A program made the position numbers and the translations under genes. DNA of 64,000 nucleotides, from positions 434,001-498,000 of the forward strand of contig OZ059898.1 of NCBI GenBank assembly GCA_964057225.1. The letters are read 5' to 3'. Positions 24,901-38,076 of this stretch are shown piece by piece (position 1 is the first letter of the stretch; each line of letters starts with the position of its first letter). The notes under the pieces are model-generated. The model had not been told where the DNA came from and did not search any database. It was given only the letters and a program-made list of their open reading frames with translations. Origin of the DNA: Auanema rhodensis. Taxonomy: Eukaryota; Nematoda; Chromadorea; Rhabditida; Rhabditidae.

Positions 24901-26844
24901 TAACATTGTCCATCGTCTTTGCCTTGAAAAAAGGAATCTAAAAACATCTACTTTTTGCTAAATTATTTTGAAATTTTTCGAAAAAATTTTTGTCAAAATG
25001 TTTTTGGAAGCAATGTTGAGTGTACAAGGAAACTCAACATACACTAATGCATCATTTTTTAAACGATCATAACTAATTTTTGTATTAAGCGTTTCTCAAT
25101 GTAGTATAGTGCATTCGATGCGGATTTTTAAGCTGCCTCGATCTGTGTTATCAGATTTGCGCTAGCTTAAAAATGCACCGAGATATCAATTGATATAAGT
25201 TCACACTTATATCCTCGATTTTCACCCTGAAGAATTAATTTTTTTGTTGAATAACATTGTCCATCGTCTTTGCCTTGAAAAAAGGAATCTAAAAACATCT
25301 ACTTTTTGCTAAATTATTTTGAAATTTTTCGAAAAAATTTTTGTCAAAATGTTTTTGGAAGCAATGTTGAGTGTACAAGGAAACTCAACATACACTAATG
25401 CATCATTTTTTAAACGATCATAACTAATTTTTGTATTAAGCGTTTCTCAATGTAGTATAGTGCATTCGATGCGGATTTTTAAGCTGCGTCGATCTGTGTT
25501 ATCAGATTTGCGCTAGCTTAAAAATGCACCGAGATATCCATTGATATAAGTTCACACTTATATCCTCGATTTTCACCCTGAAGAATTAATTTTTTCGTTG
25601 AATAACATTGTCCATCGTCTTTGCCTTAAAAAAAGGAATCTAAAAACATCTACTTTTTGCTAAATTATTTTGAAATTTTTCGAAAAAAATTTTTGTCAAA
25701 ATGTTTTTGGAAGCAATGTTGAGTGTACATGGAAACTCAACATACACTAATGCATCATTTTTTAAACGATCATAACTAATTTTTGTATTAAGCGTTTCTC
25801 AATGTCGTATAGTGCATTCGATGCGGATTTTTAAGCTGCGTCGATCTGTGTTATCAGATTTGCGCTAGCTTAAAAATGCACCGAGATATCAACTGATATA
25901 AGTTCACACTTATATCCTCGATTTTCACCCTGAAGAATTAATTTTTTTGTTGAATAACATTGTCCATCGTCTTTGCCTTGAAAAAAGGAATCTAAAAACA
26001 TCTACTTTTTGCTAAATTATTTTGAAATTTTTCGAAAAAATTTTTGTCAAAATGTTTTTGGAAGCAATGTTGAGTGTATATGGAAACTCAACATACACTA
26101 ATGCATCATTTTTCAAACGATCATAACTAATTTTTGTATTAAGCGTTTCTCAATGTAGTATAGTGCATTCGATGCGGATTTTTAAGCTGCGTCGATCTGT
26201 GTTATCAGATTTGCGCTAGCTTAAAAATGCACCGAGATATCAACTGATATAAGTTCACACTTATATCCTCGATTTTCACCCTGAAGAATTAATTTTTTCG
26301 TTGAATAACATTGTCCATCGTCTTTGCCTTGAAAAAAGGAATCTAAAAACATCTTCTTTTTGCTAAATTATTTTGAAATTTTTCGAAAAAATTTTTGTCA
26401 AAATGTTCTTGGAAGCAATGTTGAGTGTACATGGAAACTCAACATACACTAATGCATCATTTTTCAAACGATCATAACTAATTTTTGTATTAAGCGTTTC
26501 TCAATGTCGTATAGTGCATTCGATGCGGATTTTTAAGCTGCGTCGATCTGTGTTATCAGATTTGCGCTAGCTTAAAAATGCACCGAGATATCAACTGATA
26601 TAAGTTCACACTTATATCCTCGATTTTCACCCTGAAGAATTAATTTTTTTGTTGAATAACATTGTCCATCGTCTTTGCCTTGAAAAAAGGAATCTAAAAA
26701 CATCTACTTTTTGCTAAATTATTTTGAAATTTTTCGAAAAAATTTTTGTCAAAATGTTTTTGGAAGCAATGTTGAGTGTATATGGAAACTCAACATACAC
26801 TAATGCATCATTTTTCAAACGATCATAACTAATTTTTGTATTAA
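21929..26844 (+). repeat. Satellite B seven-unit higher-order repeat, two copies
   Basis: Copies at 21929-24386 and 24387-26844 are 2458 bp each. Shared rare marks include GCTGCCTCGATC (22677 and 25135), CCTTAAAAAAAGG together with the extra A in CGAAAAAAATTTTTG, TATATGG loop units, and TTCTTTTTGC with GTTCTTGG units. The first copy has TTGACCATCG in its second unit; the second has ATCCATTG in its fourth, so they have drifted slightly. Confidence 0.85.
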
Positions 26845-29652
26845 GCGTTTCTCAATGTAGTATAGTGCATTCGATGCGGATTTTTAAGCTGCGTCGATCT
26901 GTGTTATCAGATTTGCGCTAGCTTAAAAATGCACCGAGATATCAACTGATATAAGTTCACACTTATATCCTCGATTTTCACCCTGAAGAATTAATTTTTT
27001 CGTTGAATAACATTGTCCATCGTCTTTGCCTTGAAAAAAGGAATCTAAAAACATCTTCTTTTTGCTAAATTATTTTGAAATTTTTCGAAAAAATTTTTGT
27101 CAAAATGTTCTTGGAAGCAATGTTGAGTGTACATGGAAACTCAACATACACTAATGCATCATTTTTCAAACGATCATAACTAATTTTTGTATTAAGCGTT
27201 TCTCAATGTAGTATAGTGCATTCGATGCGGATTTTTAAGCTGCGTCGATCTGTGTTATCAGATTTGCGCTAGCTTAAAAATGCACCGAGATATCAACTGA
27301 TATAAGTTCACACTTATATCCTCGATTTTCACCCTGAAGAATTAATTTTTTCGTTGAATAACATTGTCCATCGTCTTTGCCTTGAAAAAAGGAATCTAAA
27401 AACATCTACTTTTCGCCAAATTATTTCGAAATATTTCGAAAAAATTTTTGTCAAAATGTTTTTGGAAGCAATGTTGAGTGTACATGGAAACTCAACATAC
27501 ACTAATGCATCATTTTTCAAACGATCATAACTAATTTTTGTATTAAGCGTTTCTCAATGTAGTATAGTGCATTCGATGCGGATTTTTAAGCTGCGTCGAT
27601 CTGTGTTATCTGATTTGCGCTAGCTTAAAAATGCACCGAGATATCAACTGATATAAGTTCACACTTATATCCTCGATTTTCACCCTGAAGAATTAATTTT
27701 TTCGTTGAATAACATTGTCCATCGTCTTTGCCTTGAAAAAAGGAATCTAAAAACATCTACTTTTTGCTAAATTATTCTGAAATTTTTCGAAAAAATTTTT
27801 GTCAAAATGTTTTTGGAAGCAATGTTGAGTGTACATGGAAACTCAACATACACTAATGCATCATTTTTCAAACGATCATAACTAATTTTTGTATTAAGCG
27901 TTTCTCAATGTAGTATAGTGCATTCGATGCGGATTTTTAAGCTGCGTCGATCTGTGTTATCAGATTTGCGCTAGCTTAAAAATGCACCGAGATATCAACT
28001 GATATAAGTTCACACTTATATCCTCGATTTTCACCCTGAAGAATTAATTTTTTCGTTGAATAACATTGTCCATCGTCTTTGCCTTGAAAAAAGGAATCTA
28101 AAAACATCTACTTTTCGCCAAATTATTTTGAAATTTTTCGAAAAAATTTTTGTCAAAATGTTTTTGGAAGCAATGTTGAGTGTACATGGAAACTCAACAT
28201 ACACTAATGCATCATTTTTCAAACGATCATAACTAATTTTTGTATTAAGCGTTTCTCAATGTAGTATAGTGCATTCGATGCGGATTTTTAAGCTGCGTCG
28301 ATCTGTGTTATCAGATTTGCGCTAGCTTAAAAATGCACCGAGATATCAACTGATATAAGTTCACACATATATCCTCGATTTTCACCCTGAAGAATTAATT
28401 TTTTCGTTGAATAACATTGTCCATCGTCTTTGCCTTAAAAAAAGGAATCTAAAAACATCTACTTTTTGCTAAATTATTTTGAAATTTTTCGAAAAAATTT
28501 TTGTCAAAATGTTTTTGGAAGCAATGTTGAGTGTACATGGAAACTCAACATACACTAATGCATCATTTTTCAAACGATCATAACTAATTTTTGTATTAAG
28601 CGTTTCTCAATGTAGTATAGTGCATTCGATGCGGATTTTTAAGCTGCGTCGATCTGTGTTATCAGATTTGCGCTAGCTTAAAAATGCACCGAGATATCAA
28701 CTGATATAAGTTCACACTTATATCCTCGATTTTCACCCTGAAGAATTAATTTTTTTGTTGAATAACATTGTCCATCGTCTTTGCCTTGAAAAAAGGAATC
28801 TAAAAACATCTACTTTTTGCTAAATTATTTTGAAATTTTTCGAAAAAATTTTTGTCAAAATGTTTTTGGAAGCAATGTTGAGTGTATATGGAAACTCAAC
28901 ATACACTAATGCATCATTTTTCAAACGATCATAACTAATTTTTGTATTAAGCGTTTCTCAATGTAGTATAGTGCATTCGATGCGGATTTTTAAGCTGCGT
29001 CGATCTGTGTTATCAGATTTGCGCTAGCTTAAAAATGCACCGAGATATCAACTGATATAAGTTCACACTTATATCCTCGATTTTCACCCTGAAGAATTAA
29101 TTTTTTCGTTGAATAACATTGTCCATCGTCTTTGCCTTGAAAAAAGGAATCTAAAAACATCTTCTTTTTGCTAAATTATTTTGAAATTTTTCGAAAAAAT
29201 TTTTGTCAAAATGTTCTTGGAAGCAATGTTGAGTGTACATGGAAACTCAACATACACTAATGCATCATTTTTCAAACGATCATAACTAATTTTTGTATTA
29301 AGCGTTTCTCAATGTCGTATAGTGCATTCGATGCGGATTTTTAAGCTGCGTCGATCTGTGTTATCAGATTTGCGCTAGCTTAAAAATGCACCGAGATATC
29401 AACTGATATAAGTTCACACTTATATCCTCGATTTTCACCCTGAAGAATTAATTTTTTTGTTGAATAACATTGTCCATCGTCTTTGCCTTGAAAAAAGGAA
29501 TCTAAAAACATCTACTTTTTGCTAAATTATTTTGAAATTTTTCGAAAAAATTTTTGTCAAAATGTTTTTGGAAGCAATGTTGAGTGTATATGGAAACTCA
29601 ACATACACTAATGCATCATTTTTCAAACGATCATAACTAATTTTTGTATTAA
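26845..29652 (+). repeat. Satellite B eight-unit higher-order repeat
   Basis: In order: GTTCTTGG unit; TTTCGAAATATTTCG unit (27196); TATCTGATTT unit with ATTCTGAAA (27547); TTCGCCAAAT unit; CACATATAT with CCTTAAAAAAA unit; TATATGG unit; GTTCTTGG unit; TGTCGTAT/TATATGG unit. The length is 2808 bp. The TTTCGAAATATTTCG mark returns at 30137-30328 and 33647-33838, which brackets the neighbouring copies. Confidence 0.85.
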
Positions 29653-32600
29653 GCGTTTCTCAATGTAGTATAGTGCATTCGATGCGGATTTTTAAGCTGC
29701 GTCGATCTGTGTTATCAGATTTGCGCTAGCTTAAAAATGCACCGAGATATCAACTGATATAAGTTCACACTTATATCCTCGATTTTCACCCTGAAGAATT
29801 AATTTTTTCGTTGAATAACATTGTCCATCGTCTTTGCCTTGAAAAAAGGAATCTAAAAACATCTTCTTTTTGCTAAATTATTTTGAAATTTTTCGAAAAA
29901 ATTTTTGTCAAAATGTTCTTGGAAGCAATGTTGAGTGTACATGGAAACTCAACATACACTAATGCATCATTTTTCAAACGATCATAACTAATTTTTGTAT
30001 TAAGCGTTTCTCAATGTAGTATAGTGCATTCGATGCGGATTTTTAAGCTGCGTCGATCTGTGTTATCAGATTTGCGCTAGCTTAAAAATGCACCGAGATA
30101 TCAACTGATATAAGTTCACACTTATATCCTCGATTTTCACCCTGAAGAATTAATTTTTTCGTTGAATAACATTGTCCATCGTCTTTGCCTTGAAAAAAGG
30201 AATCTAAAAACATCTACTTTTCGCCAAATTATTTCGAAATATTTCGAAAAAATTTTTGTCAAAATGTTTTTGGAAGCAATGTTGAGTGTACATGGAAACT
30301 CAACATACACTAATGCATCATTTTTCAAACGATCATAACTAATTTTTGTATTAAGCGTTTCTCAATGTAGTATAGTGCATTCGATGCGGATTTTTAAGCT
30401 GCGTCGATCTGTGTTATCTGATTTGCGCTAGCTTAAAAATGCACCGAGATATCAACTGATATAAGTTCACACTTATATCCTCGATTTTCACCCTGAAGAA
30501 TTAATTTTTTCGTTGAATAACATTGTCCATCGTCTTTGCCTTGAAAAAAGGAATCTAAAAACATCTACTTTTTGCTAAATTATTCTGAAATTTTTCGAAA
30601 AAATTTTTGTCAAAATGTTTTTGGAAGCAATGTTGAGTGTACATGGAAACTCAACATACACTAATGCATCATTTTTCAAACGATCATAACTAATTTTTGT
30701 ATTAAGCGTTTCTCAATGTAGTATAGTGCATTCGATGCGGATTTTTAAGCTGCGTCGATCTGTGTTATCAGATTTGCGCTAGCTTAAAAATGCACCGAGA
30801 TATCAACTGATATAAGTTCACACTTATATCCTCGATTTTCACCCTGAAGAATTAATTTTTTCGTTGAATAACATTGTCCATCGTCTTTGCCTTGAAAAAA
30901 GGAATCTAAAAACATCTACTTTTCGCCAAATTATTTTGAAATTTTTCGAAAAAATTTTTGTCAAAATGTTTTTGGAAGCAATGTTGAGTGTACATGGAAA
31001 CTCAACATACACTAATGCATCATTTTTCAAACGATCATAACTAATTTTTGTATTAAGCGTTTCTCAATGTCGTATAGTGCATTCGATGCGGATTTTTAAG
31101 CTGCGTCGATCTGTGTTATCAGATTTGCGCTAGCTTAAAAATGCACCGAGATATCAACTGATATAAGTTCACACTTATATCCTCGATTTTCACCCTGAAG
31201 AATTAATTTTTTCGTTGAATAACATTGTCCATCGTCTTTGCCTTGAAAAAAGGAATCTAAAAACATCTACTTTTTGCTAAATTATTCTGAAATTTTTCGA
31301 AAAAATTTTTGTCAAAATGTTTTTGGAAGCAATGTTGAGTGTACATGGAAACTCAACATACACTAATGCATCATTTTTCAAACGATCATAACTAATTTTT
31401 GTATTAAGCGTTTCTCAATGTAGTATAGTGCATTCGATGCGGATTTTTAAGCTGCGTCGATCTGTGTTATCAGATTTGCGCTAGCTTAAAAATGCACCGA
31501 GATATCAACTGATATAAGTTCACACTTATATCCTCGATTTTCACCCTGAAGAATTAATTTTTTCGTTGAATAACATTGTCCATCGTCTTTGCCTTGAAAA
31601 AAGGAATCTAAAAACATCTACTTTTCGCCAAATTATTTTGAAATTTTTCGAAAAAATTTTTGTCAAAATGTTTTTGGAAGCAATGTTGAGTGTACATGGA
31701 AACTCAACATACACTAATGCATCATTTTTCAAACGATCATAACTAATTTTTGTATTAAGCGTTTCTCAATGTAGTATAGTGCATTCGATGCGGATTTTTA
31801 AGCTGCGTCGATCTGTGTTATCAGATTTGCGCTAGCTTAAAAATGCACCGAGATATCAACTGATATAAGTTCACACATATATCCTCGATTTTCACCCTGA
31901 AGAATTAATTTTTTCGTTGAATAACATTGTCCATCGTCTTTGCCTTAAAAAAAGGAATCTAAAAACATCTACTTTTTGCTAAATTATTTTGAAATTTTTC
32001 GAAAAAATTTTTGTCAAAATGTTTTTGGAAGCAATGTTGAGTGTACATGGAAACTCAACATACACTAATGCATCATTTTTCAAACGATCATAACTAATTT
32101 TTGTATTAAGCGTTTCTCAATGTAGTATAGTGCATTCGATGCGGATTTTTAAGCTGCGTCGATCTGTGTTATCAGATTTGCGCTAGCTTAAAAATGCACC
32201 GAGATATCAACTGATATAAGTTCACACTTATATCCTCGATTTTCACCCTGAAGAATTAATTTTTTTGTTGAATAACATTGTCCATCGTCTTTGCCTTGAA
32301 AAAAGGAATCTAAAAACATCTACTTTTTGCTAAATTATTTTGAAATTTTTCGAAAAAATTTTTGTCAAAATGTTTTTGGAAGCAATGTTGAGTGTATATG
32401 GAAACTCAACATACACTAATGCATCATTTTTCAAACGATCATAACTAATTTTTGTATTAAGCGTTTCTCAATGTAGTATAGTGCATTCGATGCGGATTTT
32501 TAAGCTGCGTCGATCTGTGTTATCAGATTTGCGCTAGCTTAAAAATGCACCGAGATATCAACTGATATAAGTTCACACTTATATCCTCGATTTTCACCCT

Positions 32601-33162
32601 GAAGAATTAATTTTTTCGTTGAATAACATTGTCCATCGTCTTTGCCTTGAAAAAAGGAATCTAAAAACATCTTCTTTTTGCTAAATTATTTTGAAATTTT
32701 TCGAAAAAATTTTTGTCAAAATGTTCTTGGAAGCAATGTTGAGTGTACATGGAAACTCAACATACACTAATGCATCATTTTTCAAACGATCATAACTAAT
32801 TTTTGTATTAAGCGTTTCTCAATGTCGTATAGTGCATTCGATGCGGATTTTTAAGCTGCGTCGATCTGTGTTATCAGATTTGCGCTAGCTTAAAAATGCA
32901 CCGAGATATCAACTGATATAAGTTCACACTTATATCCTCGATTTTCACCCTGAAGAATTAATTTTTTTGTTGAATAACATTGTCCATCGTCTTTGCCTTG
33001 AAAAAAGGAATCTAAAAACATCTACTTTTTGCTAAATTATTTTGAAATTTTTCGAAAAAATTTTTGTCAAAATGTTTTTGGAAGCAATGTTGAGTGTATA
33101 TGGAAACTCAACATACACTAATGCATCATTTTTCAAACGATCATAACTAATTTTTGTATTAA
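29653..33162 (+). repeat. Same eight-unit repeat enlarged to ten units
   Basis: The order of the block at 26845 is repeated, with two additional units (31057-31758) inserted after the fourth. The first inserted unit has TGTCGTAT at its left and ATTCTGAAA at its right, a combination otherwise split between two subtypes, so it is itself chimeric. Length is 3510 bp, exactly ten units. Confidence 0.85.
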
Positions 33163-34917
33163 GCGTTTCTCAATGTAGTATAGTGCATTCGATGCGGATT
33201 TTTAAGCTGCGTCGATCTGTGTTATCAGATTTGCGCTAGCTTAAAAATGCACCGAGATATCAACTGATATAAGTTCACACTTATATCCTCGATTTTCACC
33301 CTGAAGAATTAATTTTTTCGTTGAATAACATTGTCCATCGTCTTTGCCTTGAAAAAAGGAATCTAAAAACATCTTCTTTTTGCTAAATTATTTTGAAATT
33401 TTTCGAAAAAATTTTTGTCAAAATGTTCTTGGAAGCAATGTTGAGTGTACATGGAAACTCAACATACACTAATGCATCATTTTTCAAACGATCATAACTA
33501 ATTTTTGTATTAAGCGTTTCTCAATGTAGTATAGTGCATTCGATGCGGATTTTTAAGCTGCGTCGATCTGTGTTATCAGATTTGCGCTAGCTTAAAAATG
33601 CACCGAGATATCAACTGATATAAGTTCACACTTATATCCTCGATTTTCACCCTGAAGAATTAATTTTTTCGTTGAATAACATTGTCCATCGTCTTTGCCT
33701 TGAAAAAAGGAATCTAAAAACATCTACTTTTCGCCAAATTATTTCGAAATATTTCGAAAAAATTTTTGTCAAAATGTTTTTGGAAGCAATGTTGAGTGTA
33801 CATGGAAACTCAACATACACTAATGCATCATTTTTCAAACGATCATAACTAATTTTTGTATTAAGCGTTTCTCAATGTAGTATAGTGCATTCGATGCGGA
33901 TTTTTAAGCTGCGTCGATCTGTGTTATCTGATTTGCGCTAGCTTAAAAATGCACCGAGATATCAACTGATATAAGTTCACACTTATATCCTCGATTTTCA
34001 CCCTGAAGAATTAATTTTTTCGTTGAATAACATTGTCCATCGTCTTTGCCTTGAAAAAAGGAATCTAAAAACATCTACTTTTTGCTAAATTATTCTGAAA
34101 TTTTTCGAAAAAATTTTTGTCAAAATGTTTTTGGAAGCAATGTTGAGTGTACATGGAAACTCAACATACACTAATGCATCATTTTTCAAACGATCATAAC
34201 TAATTTTTGTATTAAGCGTTTCTCAATGTAGTATAGTGCATTCGATGCGGATTTTTAAGCTGCGTCGATCTGTGTTATCAGATTTGCGCTAGCTTAAAAA
34301 TGCACCGAGATATCAACTGATATAAGTTCACACTTATATCCTCGATTTTCACCCTGAAGAATTAATTTTTTCGTTGAATAACATTGTCCATCGTCTTTGC
34401 CTTGAAAAAAGGAATCTAAAAACATCTACTTTTCGCCAAATTATTTTGAAATTTTTCGAAAAAATTTTTGTCAAAATGTTTTTGGAAGCAATGTTGAGTG
34501 TACATGGAAACTCAACATACACTAATGCATCATTTTTCAAACGATCATAACTAATTTTTGTATTAAGCGTTTCTCAATGTAGTATAGTGCATTCGATGCG
34601 GATTTTTAAGCTGCGTCGATCTGTGTTATCAGATTTGCGCTAGCTTAAAAATGCACCGAGATATCAACTGATATAAGTTCACACATATATCCTCGATTTT
34701 CACCCTGAAGAATTAATTTTTTCGTTGAATAACATTGTCCATCGTCTTTGCCTTAAAAAAAGGAATCTAAAAACATCTACTTTTTGCTAAATTATTTTGA
34801 AATTTTTCGAAAAAATTTTTGTCAAAATGTTTTTGGAAGCAATGTTGAGTGTACATGGAAACTCAACATACACTAATGCATCATTTTTCAAACGATCATA
34901 ACTAATTTTTGTATTAA
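33163..34917 (+). repeat. Third, partial copy of the eight-unit repeat
   Basis: It has five units: GTTCTTGG, TTTCGAAATATTTCG, TATCTGATTT with ATTCTGAAA, TTCGCCAAAT, and CACATATAT with CCTTAAAAAAA. The series then breaks into alternating subtypes. Like the original block, it lacks the extra pair of units seen in the second copy. Confidence 0.8.
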
Positions 34918-37900
34918 GCGTTTCTCAATGTAGTATAGTGCATTCGATGCGGATTTTTAAGCTGCGTCGATCTGTGTTATCAGATTTGCGCTAGCTTAAA
35001 AATGCACCGAGATATCAACTGATATAAGTTCACACTTATATCCTCGATTTTCACCCTGAAGAATTAATTTTTTCGTTGAATAACATTGTCCATCGTCTTT
35101 GCCTTGAAAAAAGGAATCTAAAAACATCTACTTTTCGCCAAATTATTTTGAAATATTTCGAAAAAATTTTTGTCAAAATGTTTTTGGAAGCAATGTTGAG
35201 TGTACATGGAAACTCAACATACACTAATGCATCATTTTTCAAACGATCATAACTAATTTTTGTATTAAGCGTTTCTCAATGTAGTATAGTGCATTCGATG
35301 CGCATTTTTAAGCTGCGTCGATCTGTGTTATCAGATTTGCGCTAGCTTAAAAATGCACCGAGATATCAACTGATATAAGTTCACACTTATATCCTCGATT
35401 TTCACCCTGAAGAATTAATTTTTTCGTTGAATAACATTGTCCATCGTCTTTGCCTTGAAAAAAGGAATCTAAAAACATCTTCTTTTTGCTAAATTATTTT
35501 GAAATTTTTCGAAAAAATTTTTGTCAAAATGTTCTTGGAAGCAATGTTGAGTGTACATGGAAACTCAACATACACTAATGCATCATTTTTCAAACGATCA
35601 TAACTAATTTTTGTATTAAGCGTTTCTCAATGTAGTATAGTGCATTCGATGCGGATTTTTAAGCTGCGTCGATCTGTGTTATCAGATTTGCGCTAGCTTA
35701 AAAATGCACCGAGATATCAACTGATATAAGTTCACACTTATATCCTCGATTTTCACCCTGAAGAATTAATTTTTTCGTTGAATAACATTGTCCATCGTCT
35801 TTGCCTTGAAAAAAGGAATCTAAAAACATCTACTTTTCGCCAAATTATTTTGAAATATTTCGAAAAAATTTTTGTCAAAATGTTTTTGGAAGCAATGTTG
35901 AGTGTACATGGAAACTCAACATACACTAATGCATCATTTTTCAAACGATCATAACTAATTTTTGTATTAAGCGTTTCTCAATGTAGTATAGTGCATTCGA
36001 TGCGCATTTTTAAGCTGCGTCGATCTGTGTTATCAGATTTGCGCTAGCTTAAAAATGCACCGAGATATCAACTGATATAAGTTCACACTTATATCCTCGA
36101 TTTTCACCCTGAAGAATTAATTTTTTCGTTGAATAACATTGTCCATCGTCTTTGCCTTGAAAAAAGGAATCTAAAAACATCTTCTTTTTGCTAAATTATT
36201 TTGAAATTTTTCGAAAAAATTTTTGTCAAAATGTTCTTGGAAGCAATGTTGAGTGTACATGGAAACTCAACATACACTAATGCATCATTTTTCAAACGAT
36301 CATAACTAATTTTTGTATTAAGCGTTTCTCAATGTAGTATAGTGCATTCGATGCGGATTTTTAAGCTGCGTCGATCTGTGTTATCAGATTTGCGCTAGCT
36401 TAAAAATGCACCGAGATATCAACTGATATAAGTTCACACTTATATCCTCGATTTTCACCCTGAAGAATTAATTTTTTCGTTGAATAACATTGTCCATCGT
36501 CTTTGCCTTGAAAAAAGGAATCTAAAAACATCTACTTTTCGCCAAATTATTTTGAAATTTTTCGAAAAAATTTTTGTCAAAATGTTTTTGGAAGCAATGT
36601 TGAGTGTACATGGAAACTCAACATACACTAATGCATCATTTTTCAAACGATCATAACTAATTTTTGTATTAAGCGTTTCTCAATGTAGTATAGTGCATTC
36701 GATGCGGATTTTTAAGCTGCGTCGATCTGTGTTATCAGATTTGCGCTAGCTTAAAAATGCACCGAGATATCAACTGATATAAGTTCACACATATATCCTC
36801 GATTTTCACCCTGAAGAATTAATTTTTTCGTTGAATAACATTGTCCATCGTCTTTGCCTTAAAAAAAGGAATCTAAAAACATCTACTTTTTGCTAAATTA
36901 TTTTGAAATTTTTCGAAAAAATTTTTGTCAAAATGTTTTTGGAAGCAATGTTGAGTGTACATGGAAACTCAACATACACTAATGCATCATTTTTCAAACG
37001 ATCATAACTAATTTTTGTATTAAGCGTTTCTCAATGTAGTATAGTGCATTCGATGCGGATTTTTAAGCTGCGTCGATCTGTGTTATCAGATTTGCGCTAG
37101 CTTAAAAATGCACCGAGATATCAACTGATATAAGTTCACACATATATCCTCGATTTTCACCCTGAAGAATTAATTTTTTCGTTGAATAACATTGTCCATC
37201 GTCTTTGCCTTAAAAAAAGGAATCTAAAAACATCTACTTTTTGCTAAATTATTTTGAAATTTTTCGAAAAAATTTTTGTCAAAATGTTTTTGGAAGCAAT
37301 GTTGAGTGTACATGGAAACTCAACATACACTAATGCATCATTTTTCAAACGATCATAACTAATTTTTGTATTAAGCGTTTCTCAATGTAGTATAGTGCAT
37401 TCGATGCGGATTTTTAAGCTGCGTCGATCTGTGTTATCAGATTTGCGCTAGCTTAAAAATGCACCGAGATATCAACTGATATAAGTTCACACTTATATCC
37501 TCGATTTTCACCCTGAAGAATTAATTTTTTCGTTGAATAACATTGTCCATCGTCTTTGCCTTGAAAAAAGGAATCTAAAAACATCTACTTTTCGCCAAAT
37601 TATTTTGAAATATTTCGAAAAAATTTTTGTCAAAATGTTTTTGGAAGCAATGTTGAGTGTACATGGAAACTCAACATACACTAATGCATCATTTTTCAAA
37701 CGATCATAACTAATTTTTGTATTAAGCGTTTCTCAATGTAGTATAGTGCATTCGATGCGCATTTTTAAGCTGCGTCGATCTGTGTTATCAGATTTGCGCT
37801 AGCTTAAAAATGCACCGAGATATCAACTGATATAAGTTCACACTTATATCCTCGATTTTCACCCTGAAGAATTAATTTTTTCGTTGAATAACATTGTCCA

Positions 37901-38076
37901 TCGTCTTTGCCTTGAAAAAAGGAATCTAAAAACATCTTCTTTTTGCTAAATTATTTTGAAATTTTTCGAAAAAATTTTTGTCAAAATGTTCTTGGAAGCA
38001 ATGTTGAGTGTACATGGAAACTCAACATACACTAATGCATCATTTTTCAAACGATCATAACTAATTTTTGTATTAA
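34918..38076 (+). repeat. Mixed zone with GCGCATTTTT units
   Basis: Nine units mostly alternate TTCGCCAAAT/GAAATATTTCG units with GTTCTTGG units, plus one TTCGCCAAAT unit and two adjacent CACATATAT units (36673 and 37024). The GTTCTTGG units at 35269, 35971 and 37726 carry GCGCATTTTT in place of GCGGATTTTT. This confinement to about 2.5 kb marks a local duplication of a new variant. Confidence 0.8.
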
